DNA of 64,000 nt from Prunella strophiata (GCA_036583965.1 JAZBQD010000034.1:9783540-9847539); one strand, 5' to 3'. Numbered from the stretch's first letter, positions 12,401 to 23,784 are shown. The notes: generated by a model not told the origin, from the letters alone. A program made the numbers and translations.

Positions 12401-15400
12401 GCCCAGGAATAGTACCAAATTTCCAGCACCAGGGCAGGACTTCAGCCACTAACTAGAATTTGAGAGATGTGATGAATTCAGTGAATGTTTCAGAGTGGGG
12501 AGCCCAGCTCATCCCAGGGCTGGTCAGAAGCAAACACCTAATCCCTCCTCACCACCACCAGGTCAAACCTGTGCATACCACACAGGGTGACTGTGGGTTA
12601 AAAAAGGGTAAAAAAGGTCAATTTGATTGAGCAAGGTGTTCATGGACTGTCTGCAGAGACAGGGCTGAAACTCAGAGATTTCCATGTGCAAGGGGTGCAT
12701 GGCAGCTTTGCCAGGCACTTCTCTCCTGTCTGGCACACATCAGCTGTGACAGCTCCAAACAAAACTGCCCACAGGAGCCCTGCTGGGCTGGAGTGATACC
12801 AGGGGCACCCTGGCAGGATCCCACCCTGCCCTCACCCTCCCTCAGGGCCCCTGTCCACCCCAGGGGTCACTGCTGCCTCTCACTGGGTTCACCAGCATCA
12901 AAAGAACTTCTGCAGCCCAGCCCAGGAGGGACCTGTGCTGAATCTGCAAACACAGCAATTCCCAAGAAGTTACAGAATAAACCAGATGCTCTGGTGGAGA
13001 TTTATGTGAGGTTTAGCAGCTCCATGAGAAACTGGGCTCCCTCTGGCTGCTCCAGGCTCAGGGGCTCCTGCAAGATTTTTCTTTCTCATAGATTTTTTTT
13101 TTTTTCATTTGAAAGCAAAAGCCTCTCTAAAGAGATAATAACTTTTAAATGGTCTTACTTGCAATGTTTTTATTTGAATACCACTATTTGGAAAAAAGGA
13201 ACACCTGGAAAGTGAAGGAGTTGACAGATAGAGTAAAAAAAATGAATTAAAGACTAAAGAAATAAGGCGGTTTGTGAATATCACATATGCCATGAATTTC
13301 AGTAGGAATTATTATTTCCTGCTGCAGCTGTAAATAGATCCATCACAGCCTGTTCTTTGTTATTCCTTCTTCATCCTTCATCCTGGATGGAGGCTGGGCT
13401 TTGCCTCAGGGCTGGCAGAGCCATTACGGGGTGAGCTGGGCACCAGGCTCAATATCAGTATCATTATCATCACTTTCTGCTCAATATCAGGTAGAAAAAA
13501 CTCAAAACAGGGGGCTGATGACCAAGCCAGAGATGGAAAGTTATTCACCTCCACTAATTGCTGTTTTCGGATGTTTGCCTGAATTCAGGGATGTACTGTG
13601 GGTGATTCACAAGGAAAAGAAAAGGATTTGCAAGAAATACTATTGACAATGAATAATTCAACTACCTTGAATATGAATGCTGGGTTACACTTAACTCTCT
13701 CCTGGAGACTTTTTATGGCTCTGTGAAAAGAAAGAGGAAATTCGGGACAAGCCAATCCGGTTCCTTACGGGCAGCCCTCATGCCTGTGGCCAGACAGAGG
13801 GATGGAGCTGCTCCTGCACTTCCAGCCAAGCCTGGCAAAGCTGAAACAGGCTGTTCCATGGCTGGGATAACCTGGAGCTGGGGCTGCTGCCCCAGGAGGG
13901 AGTGTGGATGGGGGGCAGAGGGGGTGCCAGTGGTGTCTCTTAGCACAGGTAGTCCCTTCCAGCCCTGCTGTGCATTTACAGCCCCTCCCTCTTGTCCCCG
14001 AAAGACCAGGCAAAGGAACTGCTTGGACAGGCAAATGGAGCCCTCCGTGGGGCCAGTGGGAATGGTTTCAGCTTTGGGATCAAGGCAGGGCCAGTGACAG
14101 CGTGGGGAGAGGGTATGGTTAGCACTGTTAATGTATAACCCTAATAGCACTCACCTGAGCCATGATTAGATAAGGGAATAGCTTTAATGTGCTGTGCAAA
14201 CCCCAGGGGACACGCTCCCGAGTGTGCACGCACACACAGGGGGGATGGAGCCCTGACCCCTGCCTGCAGCACTCCCACAGCAGCCCTGCCCCAAGACAGG
14301 GATACCAGGGCTCCTGCCCTCCTGCTCCTACCCAGGAGCCTGGCAGGGTAAGGAAAATCAAAGTGGATCCTGTGCTCACCATCCCAAGCTCTCTCCCCTC
14401 ACAGCCACAGTGGAGGCTGCCAGGGAGGGGATATTTCACCATCCCCAGTCCTGGCCTCCCCAAAGGAGGGACTTTGAGTAAAAAACTGTGCCCCAAAAAC
14501 CCTAACAGACTGAGAATATGGGCATTGTGAGACTGGTGCTGAGCAGCTCTAAGAACAGCTGGGAAGGGACTGGTTCAAACCAAGGAGGAAAGAGACTGTG
14601 GGGTGGCAGTGGCACCCTGTGTGGAGGTGGAGCAAAAGCTGGCATGCTATGAGGGGATCAGCCCAGCTCCAAAGGCAGGATCCCCATCCATGGGACCATT
14701 TCTCCCAGCCACAGCAGGAGCAGCACAGCTGCCAGCAGCCAGGAGCATAAACTGCAGCACTTTTCTAAAAGTCTCTACTTCCACAGGTCAAAGCAGCTCA
14801 AAATTACCACAACCACAAATTCTGGCTCTGTGGGAAGTGCTGTGCAGCCATCAGGGCTCTGGGCAGGGCAGCTGGGGTATGGCAGTCACTGAGATGAGAA
14901 CCCAGGGTAGTGGCAGCTGTTGCACCCCACAGCAGAGGTCCCCAAGGCCTGGGGACACACTGGATGTTGCTTTGTAGAGGAGGTGCTGGCAGGGGGATGG
15001 AGGCATTGCTGCCAGGCTGCCTCAGCAGCTCTCATGCCTTGCTCTGTGTTGGCTCCTAGTGCTCCCACAGCCATCCTGCCTGCTCCCATCTTCCTGGCTG
15101 CTGCCCTGGCCCCACACTGGCTCCATCTGTACAACCTTGTCTGCCCATCTGTCTGTACTGGGGGCCTGCTCCCACACTGTCTGATGGCATTGCAATATTG
15201 CAATGCTGAAAAACATCAGGTGTAAAAGTCCTGTCACCATAGAGCACCTAGGAAAGAACTGGTCCATAGCAGAGGTAAAGTGCAGCAAACAGGACACAAG
15301 GATGTGCAAGGCTGTCCCCTCCATGTGGCTGCTTCCCCTCCATGATAAAGCTGCTCCATTCTGAATGAGCAGCATCCTACTTGCAAAAAGGATAAAATCT

Positions 15401-18400
15401 TCCCATCCCAGAGGAATCAGTGCTCTGTCAGGATCTGGCATTTCTCCCCAGGGAAAGGATCAAGGAAAACTCCCCTTGTCCCCAAGAGAGCTTAGGCAGT
15501 GCAACAGCTGGAGAAACTGAGGCACACAGTCCCAGGGTCAGAGCCATGAGACTCCCTGGACAGCTTAACCCCCAGTCCTTCTGCAGCTCCATGGGGGGAA
15601 ATCCTCCTCATAACCCCACAAAACTGAGGACAGCCAGCAGAGAAATGTCCCATGACAGAGACCCCAGGCCCAGGAAAGTGCTGAGGCGGGCTCCTAAAGC
15701 TCAGGAGCCTCCAGGCTGGCTGGAGCCACCCTCATCTTGCAGCCAGATGTGCTCCAGCTGCCGGCGTGCAGAGGGGGCGATGCTCCCTCTGCCGAGCAGC
15801 GCTGACGGGAGCCGCTGCACAGAGCTGGTGCTGAGGCTCGGGACAGCCAGCCCAGCTCATTCCACCACCCCTAAACCCACCAGAATCGGCAGCCCCAAAG
15901 CCTGCACTGGTGGTGGCAAGGGCTGAGCCTCTGATGCCCTCCCTATTCACCCCCTTCCCACACTCATTTTTCCCCCTCCTTTCCCCTCGAGCTCCAGCAG
16001 CCGCTCCAAAACACCCACGCTCCTCTGTGGCAGGGGAGGGGGGGATAAACCCGAGCCCCTCGCACTCGCCGAGTGCTGGGAACCAGCAGCTCACGGTTTT
16101 CACAAGCCTTCCCCTTGCCTTGCATACTTTAACATCCTCAGCTATTTCTCCTCTGCCGCAGGAAGCAGAGGAGTGATGGATGGGACGACCAACACCGGGC
16201 AGAGGAGCGGAGCCATGTGGCTTGTTTCATCCCAGCCAGCGAGAAACGACCCCCTCTGTAGGGCAATCCTCCCCGAGCTCCCTGCCTGACATCATTCCTC
16301 TGCCAGAATGCATTCAGACAACGGCTGGGTGTCAAAAACTGGGTGAGAGGAACCACACATCCTCTCTGTACTTATTTAATGTCTCAGAGCTGAGGAGGGA
16401 GGGAATGCTGGATGAATCCTCAGTGAATGGACTCTGCCGAAGCTCCCCCATCTCTACTCTGGGTTGGAAAAATGGGCACCATGAGCCATCAGGGTTGAAG
16501 GCAGAACTCATTTTGGGGGATCCTGAGGAGCCCAGCAATGCTCCTACACTCAGGGTAGCTCCCTCCATGGCAATTCACCTCGCACAACCTGAATATTTCT
16601 TCCTGGTGCCAAAGGCTACAGAGCAAACTGCAATTCTCCCATGTGCACCAGGTAGCAATAAAACCTGGTTCAGCTTGGCATGGCGAGCACAGGAAACATT
16701 CCACTTGCCAAACTGCACCACTTGACCCAGTGGCTTTTCTGGTCTCCTGCTCGCTGAGGATCAAGCTCTATGTTCCCTAAAAAGCTTTGCTCTAAGTGTG
16801 AGTGTGTGGCTGGGGAATGCATGCTCAGGGATTGTAGCAGAGCTCGAGGCAGAGCTTGGTGCACAGCTCAGTCAGACAGGGCAGCCCTGCTGCAGGAAAG
16901 GGCAGAAACACCTGGGCAAAGAGCTGGGTTTGGAGAGTGCAGACTGGTGCACAGGAGCACAGGCTGACCCTGGCTGGGTTTTGCACAGGCAGCACAGTGG
17001 GACAGGGACAGAGCTGCACCCACATCCACACCCTAGGTGAGAACACCCCTCCTGCAAGCCCCATCCTCCTCCCAGGAGCTGCAAACCCCAAGGGGACACA
17101 GAGCAGCTGCCTGGTGCTTGCAGTGAGCTGGCATGGACAACACAACCAGAAACCCTCCATCCCCAGGGGCAGCAGCACAAAGCTGGATGTTGGGGCAAGT
17201 CCTTCCCAGCCCTGCAGTGACTCAATCCTTTATTTTGGCAACTGGCAAATTCCTTCAGTTGCTCCCATGTTTTATGGGCCCAAGCCAAGTGCCGCCAGCC
17301 TGGCTCCTGGGCTGGGTCGAAGGGCACAGCAGCGCCGGGTGACACACGGACTGCGGGCACACGTGGGGTGGGCACAGCCCCAGCCAGAACATCACCTCAC
17401 TCCAGCCTGATCCAGCTCATCCCAGCCTGCCTCCTGGCTGCATGGGGCTCATCTGCAGTAGGAGGAGGACAGCAAGGCAGTGGGGGTCCCATATGGACAG
17501 CAGGGTTCCTGTCCCCCTTTGCAGCCCCATAGGATATGGCCCATCCTTGCCATGGGGCAGTGTGGGGGAAGGATGCAGCCCCTTATCCAAGCAATCACAA
17601 AGCTAACAGGACTGGAGTGGGTGTCCTTGAAAGGTCCCCTAGAGGAAACATCTGTCATTGGCCAGAGGTTTAAAGTGTCCCTCTGCTAATCCCGGGGTAT
17701 TAGCCAGCCAAGCCCATCACGTAGGTACTGCCAGTGCTCCAGGGAAGCCCTTTTTGTTCAAGGAAAGTCAATTCTAGGAAAGTTTGAGAGGCCTGTACCT
17801 TGGCCAGCAGGCTAAGCAGTCAACAAACCCCAGCTGGGGCCAGGAGCAGGTTGTGGGTTAATAATTCAAAGGGAGAAGACTGATGGGGCCTGACACACAC
17901 CCTCGATGTCCCAGTGAAGGAAAGGGTCTCACAAGGAATGAGCATGGCCTAAAGAGAGGCTCCCCATGCAGGGACTGAGCAGGGAAATGCACTGTCCTCC
18001 AGCCAGCACCATCATCCCAAAACATACCAAGCACAGCATGAATCCCAGCAGTCCAGGGGAAATGTTTCTGTCTCATTATTGGGATTTGAACTCTTTCCCC
18101 CAGTGTTCACGGGCCCCACTAGGAAAATAAACAGAGCTGGAAAACTGACCTAGAAATAATAAAACTGAGATGGAAAACTGCACACCCAGCAAATCACCAC
18201 ATGCTCAGAGCATCACTGCTTGCTCTCCATCACCCCAAAACCTGCGTGGGCACCACGGGCATTGGGGCCACACAAAGCCCTGAGCACATTTGCTTCTGCA
18301 AGGGATGCTCCAATTGCACTTTCACTTGCAACATTTAGCACTGCAGCCCCTGCTCAATTAGTGACCTAAAACCCAGACCTGAGGCAGTATCTGAGGATTT

Positions 18401-21400
18401 GCATGACTAACAAGCAGAGGGTGAATTTCAAAGTTCAGCCAGCTCCACTTCCAGCCACCTTCCTGAGCTTTTTATAAACCCTGGGTGCAATTCACAGGGA
18501 AGTTTGCAAATAATTGTGAATAAGGAGGAAGCATGAGGCTCTGACATGCTGCTAGTGAAGATTTTATGAGCAGAAAAGGAGGTGACATTGGAGAGAGAAA
18601 TGAGGCCTGGGGATATCTTCCAGCTCAGCTCCCGGTAACTCCCAATTCCTGCTGGCTGGCGTTTAATCCCTTCTGCTGCTGGGTTATCTCAGCTCAGCCA
18701 GGTGAAGCATGCATGAATGTAGCAACAGGTACAGAAAATCCGCCCCCTGTAAAGCCTGACTCTGCAGTGAGTCACTGGGAGATTTCTCATTGATTTTTCT
18801 CAAGGCTCTGGATCACATGTGCAGAAGTGCCCGACACACACATATTCCCTGCACATTTCATTTTGCTACCATGCAGCTCTTTCCCAAAAGCTTTCAATCT
18901 ATGGCCAGAAGCTGTTCATACAAACCAAGACAGAAAGGGAACATTAATTTACAACCCTCTGAAGTATTATGATTTATAGCATTCACAATGAAACTGTTGA
19001 TATTTATAGCAAGAAACCCCATGTATTCATTTCCTATTCCCACTGTAGTGAGATGAGGAGTTTATCAATCCAGACTGATCAAAGTCCAGTTCATTGATTT
19101 CAATGAAATGATTCATCTAAGAACTTCACCCTTATCTATGTCAAACCCATCTCTGCCCTACTCTCTTCAAGCTTAATGAAGACTTTTATTTAAAGGGCAG
19201 CACTGGAAAACACCAACTGCATCCCAACATGACCAAATCCTGCAGTTGCTTGGCAGAAGCAGCACTGGACTAGAACCCAGCAGAGGTGCAAAGACAGGTC
19301 CTTCATCTGTGGGTGACTTAGAAAAGGAGCTTACAGGTCATCCATCCTAAGGAAACCACCCTAAGAAAGGGCCTTTCACCCCTGCATTGCTGTGGTGGGG
19401 CTGGGGCAGCTCCTCTGTGTGTGAGAGGAACAAGGCTGGTTTATTTGTTCCTTTGTATGTATTTGATCTGAGAGATACAAACTAAGCAACTAATGATATG
19501 TTTCCAGAATTCAATCAACTCAATTGTTGTCTAACTCAATCAGAGGCACTTTCAAGCTCCTGTTTTATCTTGGCCCCACTGCTGGGTGTAAACCCATGGC
19601 CTTGATCCAGAGGAGAGGTGTGCTGATGGCTTTCCTTCCCCATTCATTTTCCCTCCCACCTCTCTTCTCAGAAGAAACCAAGATGTTCAGACCTACAAAA
19701 CCTGCAGAAGTGACAGGATCCCAGCTGCAGGGGAGGGCTGCACATCACATTTCCCTTTCCACCCTGGGCAGAGGGAAGCCCTCAGCCCTGGCATGCCTGT
19801 GGGTCTCCATCACTGCATCTGGGGGGAAGCATTTTTCCTAAATAGTTACATTCAGTGCTTTAAATGGGACAGGAAATACCAGCCTGCCTCTCCCTCCTCT
19901 TTCCAGACTGGGGCTGGGTTTTTTTCCATTTATCGGGATGTTCTGCCTGCTCCACTGCACACTGGTCCCCATCCCTGCCACACAGATTCTGGGAATACAA
20001 GTAGGTATTTTCCATGCTGAAAGACCCCAGGCACCTCTGCAGAAGATCCTTACATGGCCCTTGGCCACTGGGAATAGTGCACAACCAAAACCAAGCCAAA
20101 AACTGGAGGCACTTTGCAAACAGGGAGCCCAGGCCCTGATTCCAGGGATCTGGGGCAGCAGTAACTCAAAGCAAACTCGCCCCTGAGAGATGCCCACAGC
20201 CACTCCTGCAATGAGCTGGCCCCAGCAGTGCTCTGAGGAGCTCATGGCCAGCACAGGAGAGGGAGAGGGGTGGCAGGTTCAGGCAAGCCCCATGGGTCCT
20301 GCTGGGAATGGTCCAGGCTGGGAAGATGAAAGGGTGAGGGTAGGTCAGGACAAAGGGCCCGCACCTCACCTCACTGCCAAAGGAGCCGGCCACCATCTCC
20401 ATGACAAAGAGAAGTCCTTGTCAATTTGGGCTGGCCCCAAGGGGGACCTGCCCACCGCCTTTGAAGTGGGCAGCAGGACGGGGAGGGGGCTGGGGTCACC
20501 CAGACGCTTCCCCAGGTCAGGAGTTCAGCGGGGACAGGACCCTGGGGACAGCATGACCACTCCGTGCCCAGGCCAGAGGCAATCACAGGAAACCAGGGCA
20601 CCCTTTCCTGCAGAGCTGGGCACCCACTGGGCAGTGCACCTGCAGCACCCACAGCCACTCTCCACGTGGCACTGTCCCCAGAATACACACAGTGCCCCTC
20701 ACACACACCCCATGCACCACACCGACCTCACAGCACCCTGCACACACACTGAGCACACTGTCACCTCCCCCAGACACACCTGGTGGCACTGCCTGTACAC
20801 ACACACTGCTCACGGTGCCCTGCACACTCACACAGTGCCTGCAGCACCGCACTGAATCCACCTCAGGCACACACACAGAGCATGGATGTGCACACAGCTC
20901 CTTCCCAGCACTCACACACAGCTTTGGGCACCTTGCACACTCACACATGCACACCCTGCACACCAGCCAGCTCACACTCTCATGTACAGCCACAGCCCCA
21001 CGCTCTCATCCTTGCACTTTTGAAATCCCCCATCCAACACCCCCAAGGTTCTGGGGGTCTCTGGCTCTGCCCATCCCACCTGGTGGCCGCAGGCAACGGT
21101 TGGGGAAAATTGACTTTCCAGCGATAAAAACCCAGCTGCCCGTGTGGAAGTACAGCACCCTCCCTGCCCATCCTCAGCCCCTGCCACCTCAGAGCTCTCT
21201 GAGGACTGGGTGTTGTGCTGAGGGCAGGCCAGGCTTGCTGTCCCTCTGGCAGTCCCCACAGAGCAGGGGACAGCCCTGCAGAGCTCCAGAGGGACCCTCT
21301 GCCCTGGGCACGGTGCCGGGCCGCAGGGCTGGGGTTTCCTTACCGTTGTTGCTGGTGCTGGGAATGCTGCGCCTCATCCACTCGTACGGGGTGCGCCTCT

Positions 21401-21770
21401 GGGCACTGGGGGAGAGCTGGGGGACCGAGCTGCTGATGGCCGGAGGCAGGAGTCCAGAGCCCGGAGGCTGAACGGCGTTAAAATCTGGGGGGCTGAATCC
21501 GAACTGGCCCGGGCTGGCGGTGGAAGGCGTCGCGGCGGTGCCGTAGGAATGCCAGTCCTCCTTGGCAGGGGTGTAGGGAGAGCCCCAGGCCGCGGCCGGC
21601 TGCCCGTGGTGCAGGTCGTTGTTAATCCCCGGCACATGGTGGTAGCCGGCGAAGTCCGAGTACTGCGGTGGCCCCGGCACGTAGTTCTGGGGGTTGAGGT
21701 TGAGGCTGGGGTGCCGGACCGGGCTGGGATACATGTTGGTGTCCTTATCCACAAGATATCCCACGTACAT
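9245..21770 (-). CDS. CDX1: CDX1, caudal-type homeobox transcription factor (three coding exons)
   Basis: The coding sequence joins 21344-21770, 10199-10344 and 9245-9451 on the minus strand: 427+146+207 = 780 nt, 259 residues plus TAA. Human CDX1 is 265. CDX1 is a nuclear homeodomain activator that links Wnt, retinoic acid and FGF signals to Hox genes in axial patterning and later acts in intestinal epithelium. The N-terminus [10 protein letters not shown] is caudal-type, and the hexapeptide-like PYEWM is at residues 128-132. The homeodomain spans about 148-207, with recognition-helix [11 protein letters not shown] at 195-205. The C-terminus ends KEEFLP, which together with GGLCSSN separates CDX1 from CDX2 and CDX4. 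Both introns have GT-AG borders and phases agree. The gene is divergent from PDGFRB, as in mammals. The chick orthologue is known as CdxA. Confidence 0.97.
9452..10198 (-). other. CDX1: CDX1 intron 2, mostly an LTR relic
   Basis: The intron splits the homeodomain between Gln191 and Val192, the usual position for caudal genes. The donor is CAG followed by GTCAGT; the acceptor is tttctgcag. Much of it is occupied by an LTR-like sequence described separately. Confidence 0.9.
9676..10110 (-). mobile_element. Solo LTR-like relic in CDX1 intron 2
   Basis: Read on the minus strand, a TATATAAA box (plus 9960-9968) is followed about 65 bp later by an AATAAA (plus 9894-9899, within ccaataaagg), the core layout of a retroviral LTR. 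Repeated agctgaaatc-like motifs follow. No internal gag or pol sequence is seen, so a solo LTR is likely. The outer ends are approximate, since I did not identify a target-site duplication. It lies in the same orientation as CDX1. Confidence 0.55.
10199..10344 (-). CDS. CDX1: CDX1 exon 2: first two helices of the homeodomain
   Basis: The exon starts after the acceptor ctgccag in phase 1 (GGC codon shared with exon 1) with [19 protein letters not shown]. It ends at LTERQ, residue 191, with donor GTCAGT. Length 146 nt. Every residue I compared fits the caudal family, including [11 protein letters not shown]. Confidence 0.97.
18960..19140. promoter_or_regulatory. CDX1: Candidate intestinal-type enhancer in CDX1 intron 1
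   Basis: Two caudal-type sites TTTATAG (18973-18979 and 19003-19009) are 30 bp apart. A GATA-type TTATCA follows at 19062-19067. Then comes a composite in which a TCF/LEF site ATCAAAG (19078-19084) overlaps an HNF4-type CAAAGTCCA (19080-19088). These four factor classes act together in intestinal epithelium, where CDX1 is expressed. Motif content only; chance is not excluded in an AT-rich block. Confidence 0.35.
20340..20535. promoter_or_regulatory. CDX1: Candidate retinoic-acid/Wnt enhancer in CDX1 intron 1 (DR2 plus TCF sites)
   Basis: A direct repeat AGGTCA-gg-AGTTCA (20515-20528) fits the DR2 consensus for RAR/RXR. ACAAAG at 20349-20354, ACAAAG at 20404-20409 and CTTTGAA at 20459-20465 lie at roughly 55-bp steps beside it. 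It is 816 bp inside intron 1 from exon 1. From memory, reporter studies of mouse Cdx1 and chick CdxA described an intron-1 enhancer with a retinoic acid element; this may be that element, but I cannot check the alignment here. Confidence 0.5.
20680..20990. repeat. Degenerate CA-rich tract
   Basis: About 300 bp is built of cacac and ctcacac words with irregular spacers (cacacagtgcccctcacacac and similar). It gives long chance frames rich in Thr, His and Pro. It looks like a decayed CA microsatellite/minisatellite within CDX1 intron 1, between exon 1 and the candidate DR2 enhancer. Confidence 0.65.
21344..21770 (-). CDS. CDX1: CDX1 exon 1: N-terminal transactivation region and hexapeptide
   Basis: The ATG at 21770 follows CCAAG (A at -3) and opens [20 protein letters not shown], matching the conserved caudal N-terminus, so this start is chosen over an upstream ATG at 21795. 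The exon encodes a Pro/Ser/Gly/Tyr-rich activation region and PYEWMRR near the end. It finishes in phase 1 at donor GTAAGG (plus 21338-21343). Length 427 nt, 142 codons plus one base. Confidence 0.96.
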
Positions 21771-21795
21771 CTTGGCGGGCCGGCCCCGCGCTCAT
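21745..21795 (-). other. CDX1: Upstream ORF overlapping the CDX1 start
   Basis: An ATG at 21795, 25 nt upstream of the CDX1 start with A at -3, opens a 16-codon frame. It runs out of frame across the CDX1 ATG and stops at 21745. If transcription starts upstream of 21795, as the TATA-like box suggests, ribosomes would meet it first. It may dampen translation; this is inferred from layout only. Confidence 0.45.
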
Positions 21796-21849
21796 GCTGC
21801 GCCGCCGAGCCGCGGCTGCGGCCGCCCCTCCTTCGGCAGCACTCACCTG

Positions 21850-21960
21850 GGCGCCTTGGGGAGCCTGTCCTGGGGCCAGGCACCTCCCTGCCCACGGGCT
21901 TTTATTGGGCCCAACCTCTCGCAGCATTTGCATTGAAAGGCAGGTTTGCATTTCAAAGTG
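21850..21960 (-). promoter_or_regulatory. CDX1: CDX1 core promoter: TATA-like/caudal box, CCAAT, octamer, TCF
   Basis: On the minus strand CCAATAAAAG (plus 21899-21908) combines a CCAAT word with a TATA-like AATAAAAG. The same bases match a caudal-type site (CAATAAA). Start of transcription would fall near 21870, giving a 5' UTR of about 100 nt. Upstream are a perfect octamer ATGCAAAT (plus 21926-21933) and a TCF/LEF word CTTTGAAA (plus 21951-21958). Mammalian Cdx1 promoters are known to be autoregulated together with LEF1. Motifs are read by eye. Confidence 0.55.
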
Positions 21961-23750
21961 CAGAAACCCCAGCGGGTGAGGGGGACGAGTTCAAACTTCC
22001 CACTCTGACTGTGGGGAGGATGAGGTAGGGGGTGACCCCAGGGAGCACCGAGGACCCCCCAGCCCCTCTGCCACTGCCTCACAACTGTGCCCATGCCACA
22101 GGACGTGGTGCCTCTGTAGCAGCTGGCTTTGGGGACATTTAGGGTGCAGTAGGAATCTCATGAGGATGCCCCAAGGGACCCCACCACCATCCATACCCCA
22201 GGAACAGGGTGCCTTGGGATGAACCTCTGCATTAAAAGCTGGCTGCACGCAGGGGACAAGCTGGCCTGCGTGTGTGTGTCACCTGCCCTGTCCCCACGTT
22301 GGAGGACACCAAGTTCTTGCTCTGAATGTCATTTTCCTGTGCTCAGCAGCAGCATCTGCCTCTTTGGAAAAGAGGGGCTGGTGGAGGCTCTGGGCCTGCA
22401 TTTCCTTCATGCCAGTGCAAATCCACCCCTCCAATCCTGACAGCAAAGCTCAGCCCAGCCTCAGAGAGTAGGACAGATGGGCAGACTCTGTTCAGGGAGG
22501 ATGGACACCATGGACACTGCTGGGAGAACCTGGGCTGACATATCTCCAAGGGGCTCACAGCCCTGCAGCAAGAGGAGCTGCTCACCTGTTTTCTCTCCTA
22601 AGAAAGCAAAACCATCTCCATATGTTGGTGATAGGGAAAATGAAGCAGAAAGAAAATGAAGCTTCACAGACCTGTGAAGCTCTGTCTGCCTGCAAGGTGG
22701 GAGGTGCCAGCCACAAACTCCCCAGCAGAGATCACCCACTCGTCACCTGTCAGGTCAGACACACCTGCACTCCAGAGGGGGACAAGGGACTGGGTGACAC
22801 ACTGCCCAGAAACCACCCCCACCACTGGCAGCCAGCACCCTCAGCCCCACTGATGTCCCCCTCCCTGCCAGTGTCATACTCCAGCTGCACTGGCCACCCC
22901 TGCAGCCACAGCTGTCATTTGTAGGCTGGCTTTTCCTCCTCAATCAGAAGCAGAGTCCACAGAGGCTTCAGGGTTTTGCCACTTCCTGAAGGCCACTTCT
23001 GTCCTTTTCTCTGCCCCAGCCCCTTCCCCTGCTACAAATGTGAGCGGGGCAAGGACAATCCTCACCCTCTTGGGACCAAAACAGCTTGGAATTCAACAAT
23101 AGGGGAAAAAAAAGAAAGAAAGAAAAAAAGAGGAGATCAAGGGTGATATTGAGATATTAAGAAGAGAGGATAAGACCTCTGTCATGGGGCTTTGGACCCT
23201 CAGTGGTCTGTGTCAGTCCCAAGAACCTCATCCCATTGGTCAAGCCCCAGTTCTGCCTGAAGCTGGGTGCACACATTCCCCTGTGCTACATCCACTTCCT
23301 GCAAGGGCGGGTGCCAGGATGAGCTGGAGGGGACATGGGTAGGAGGTGAGGGGTCTGGTTTGTGAGGACAGAGATGGGTAAACCCCCAGCAACAGGAAAT
23401 CACCCCCAGAGCTGGCATCACTTGTGTTTTGCCTCCCCAAACCTGGCATGGCTGGAGGCACCAGGAGAGGTGAGCACTTTGCAGCATCCCCTCTGGGCCC
23501 CCAGGGTCCCCAATCCCTTGCTCAGCCTTGTCCCAGGCCCCTCCCTCGTGACAAAGGTGACATCCCTGTCCCACCCAGTGATGATCTCAGCTCACCACTC
23601 AGCTCAGACTGCTTGATGTGCCACATTAACCCCATCTATCGTGGATTTTCCCCAAGATCTCAGTACAGCCATGGCTCTGTGTAAACTAGAGAGTCAAGGC
23701 CACCCTACTCCTCCTCTTCCTCCCATCAGCAAAGATGCTCAGGAAGTGGG

Positions 23751-23754
<4 letters not shown>

Positions 23755-23784
<30 letters not shown>

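Larger units (their letters stand above)
10345..21343 (-). other. CDX1: CDX1 intron 1 (11 kb)
   Basis: No further coding exon is recognised inside. AT-rich blocks occur at about 13.08-13.35 kb and 18.3-19.2 kb. The second contains a dense set of gut-type transcription factor motifs. A retinoic-acid/TCF motif cluster lies 0.8-1.0 kb from exon 1, and a CA-rich repeat tract lies between that cluster and exon 1. These are listed separately. The remainder is ordinary sequence in which I see nothing specific. Confidence 0.85.

Noticed and set aside
20190..21471. Long plus-strand frames of 221 and 259 codons
   Set aside because: They run through the CA-rich tract and are antisense to CDX1 exon 1. 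Composition (Thr, His, Pro) reflects the repeat.
9245..21770. Assignment of the homeobox gene to CDX2 or CDX4
   Set aside because: The KEEFLP C-terminus, PYEWM hexapeptide and PDGFRB neighbour are specific to CDX1.
21975..21997. Possible retinoic acid direct repeat upstream of CDX1 (GGGTGA and AGTTCA)
   Set aside because: The half-sites are 7 bp apart, which does not fit the accepted DR1, DR2 or DR5 spacings.
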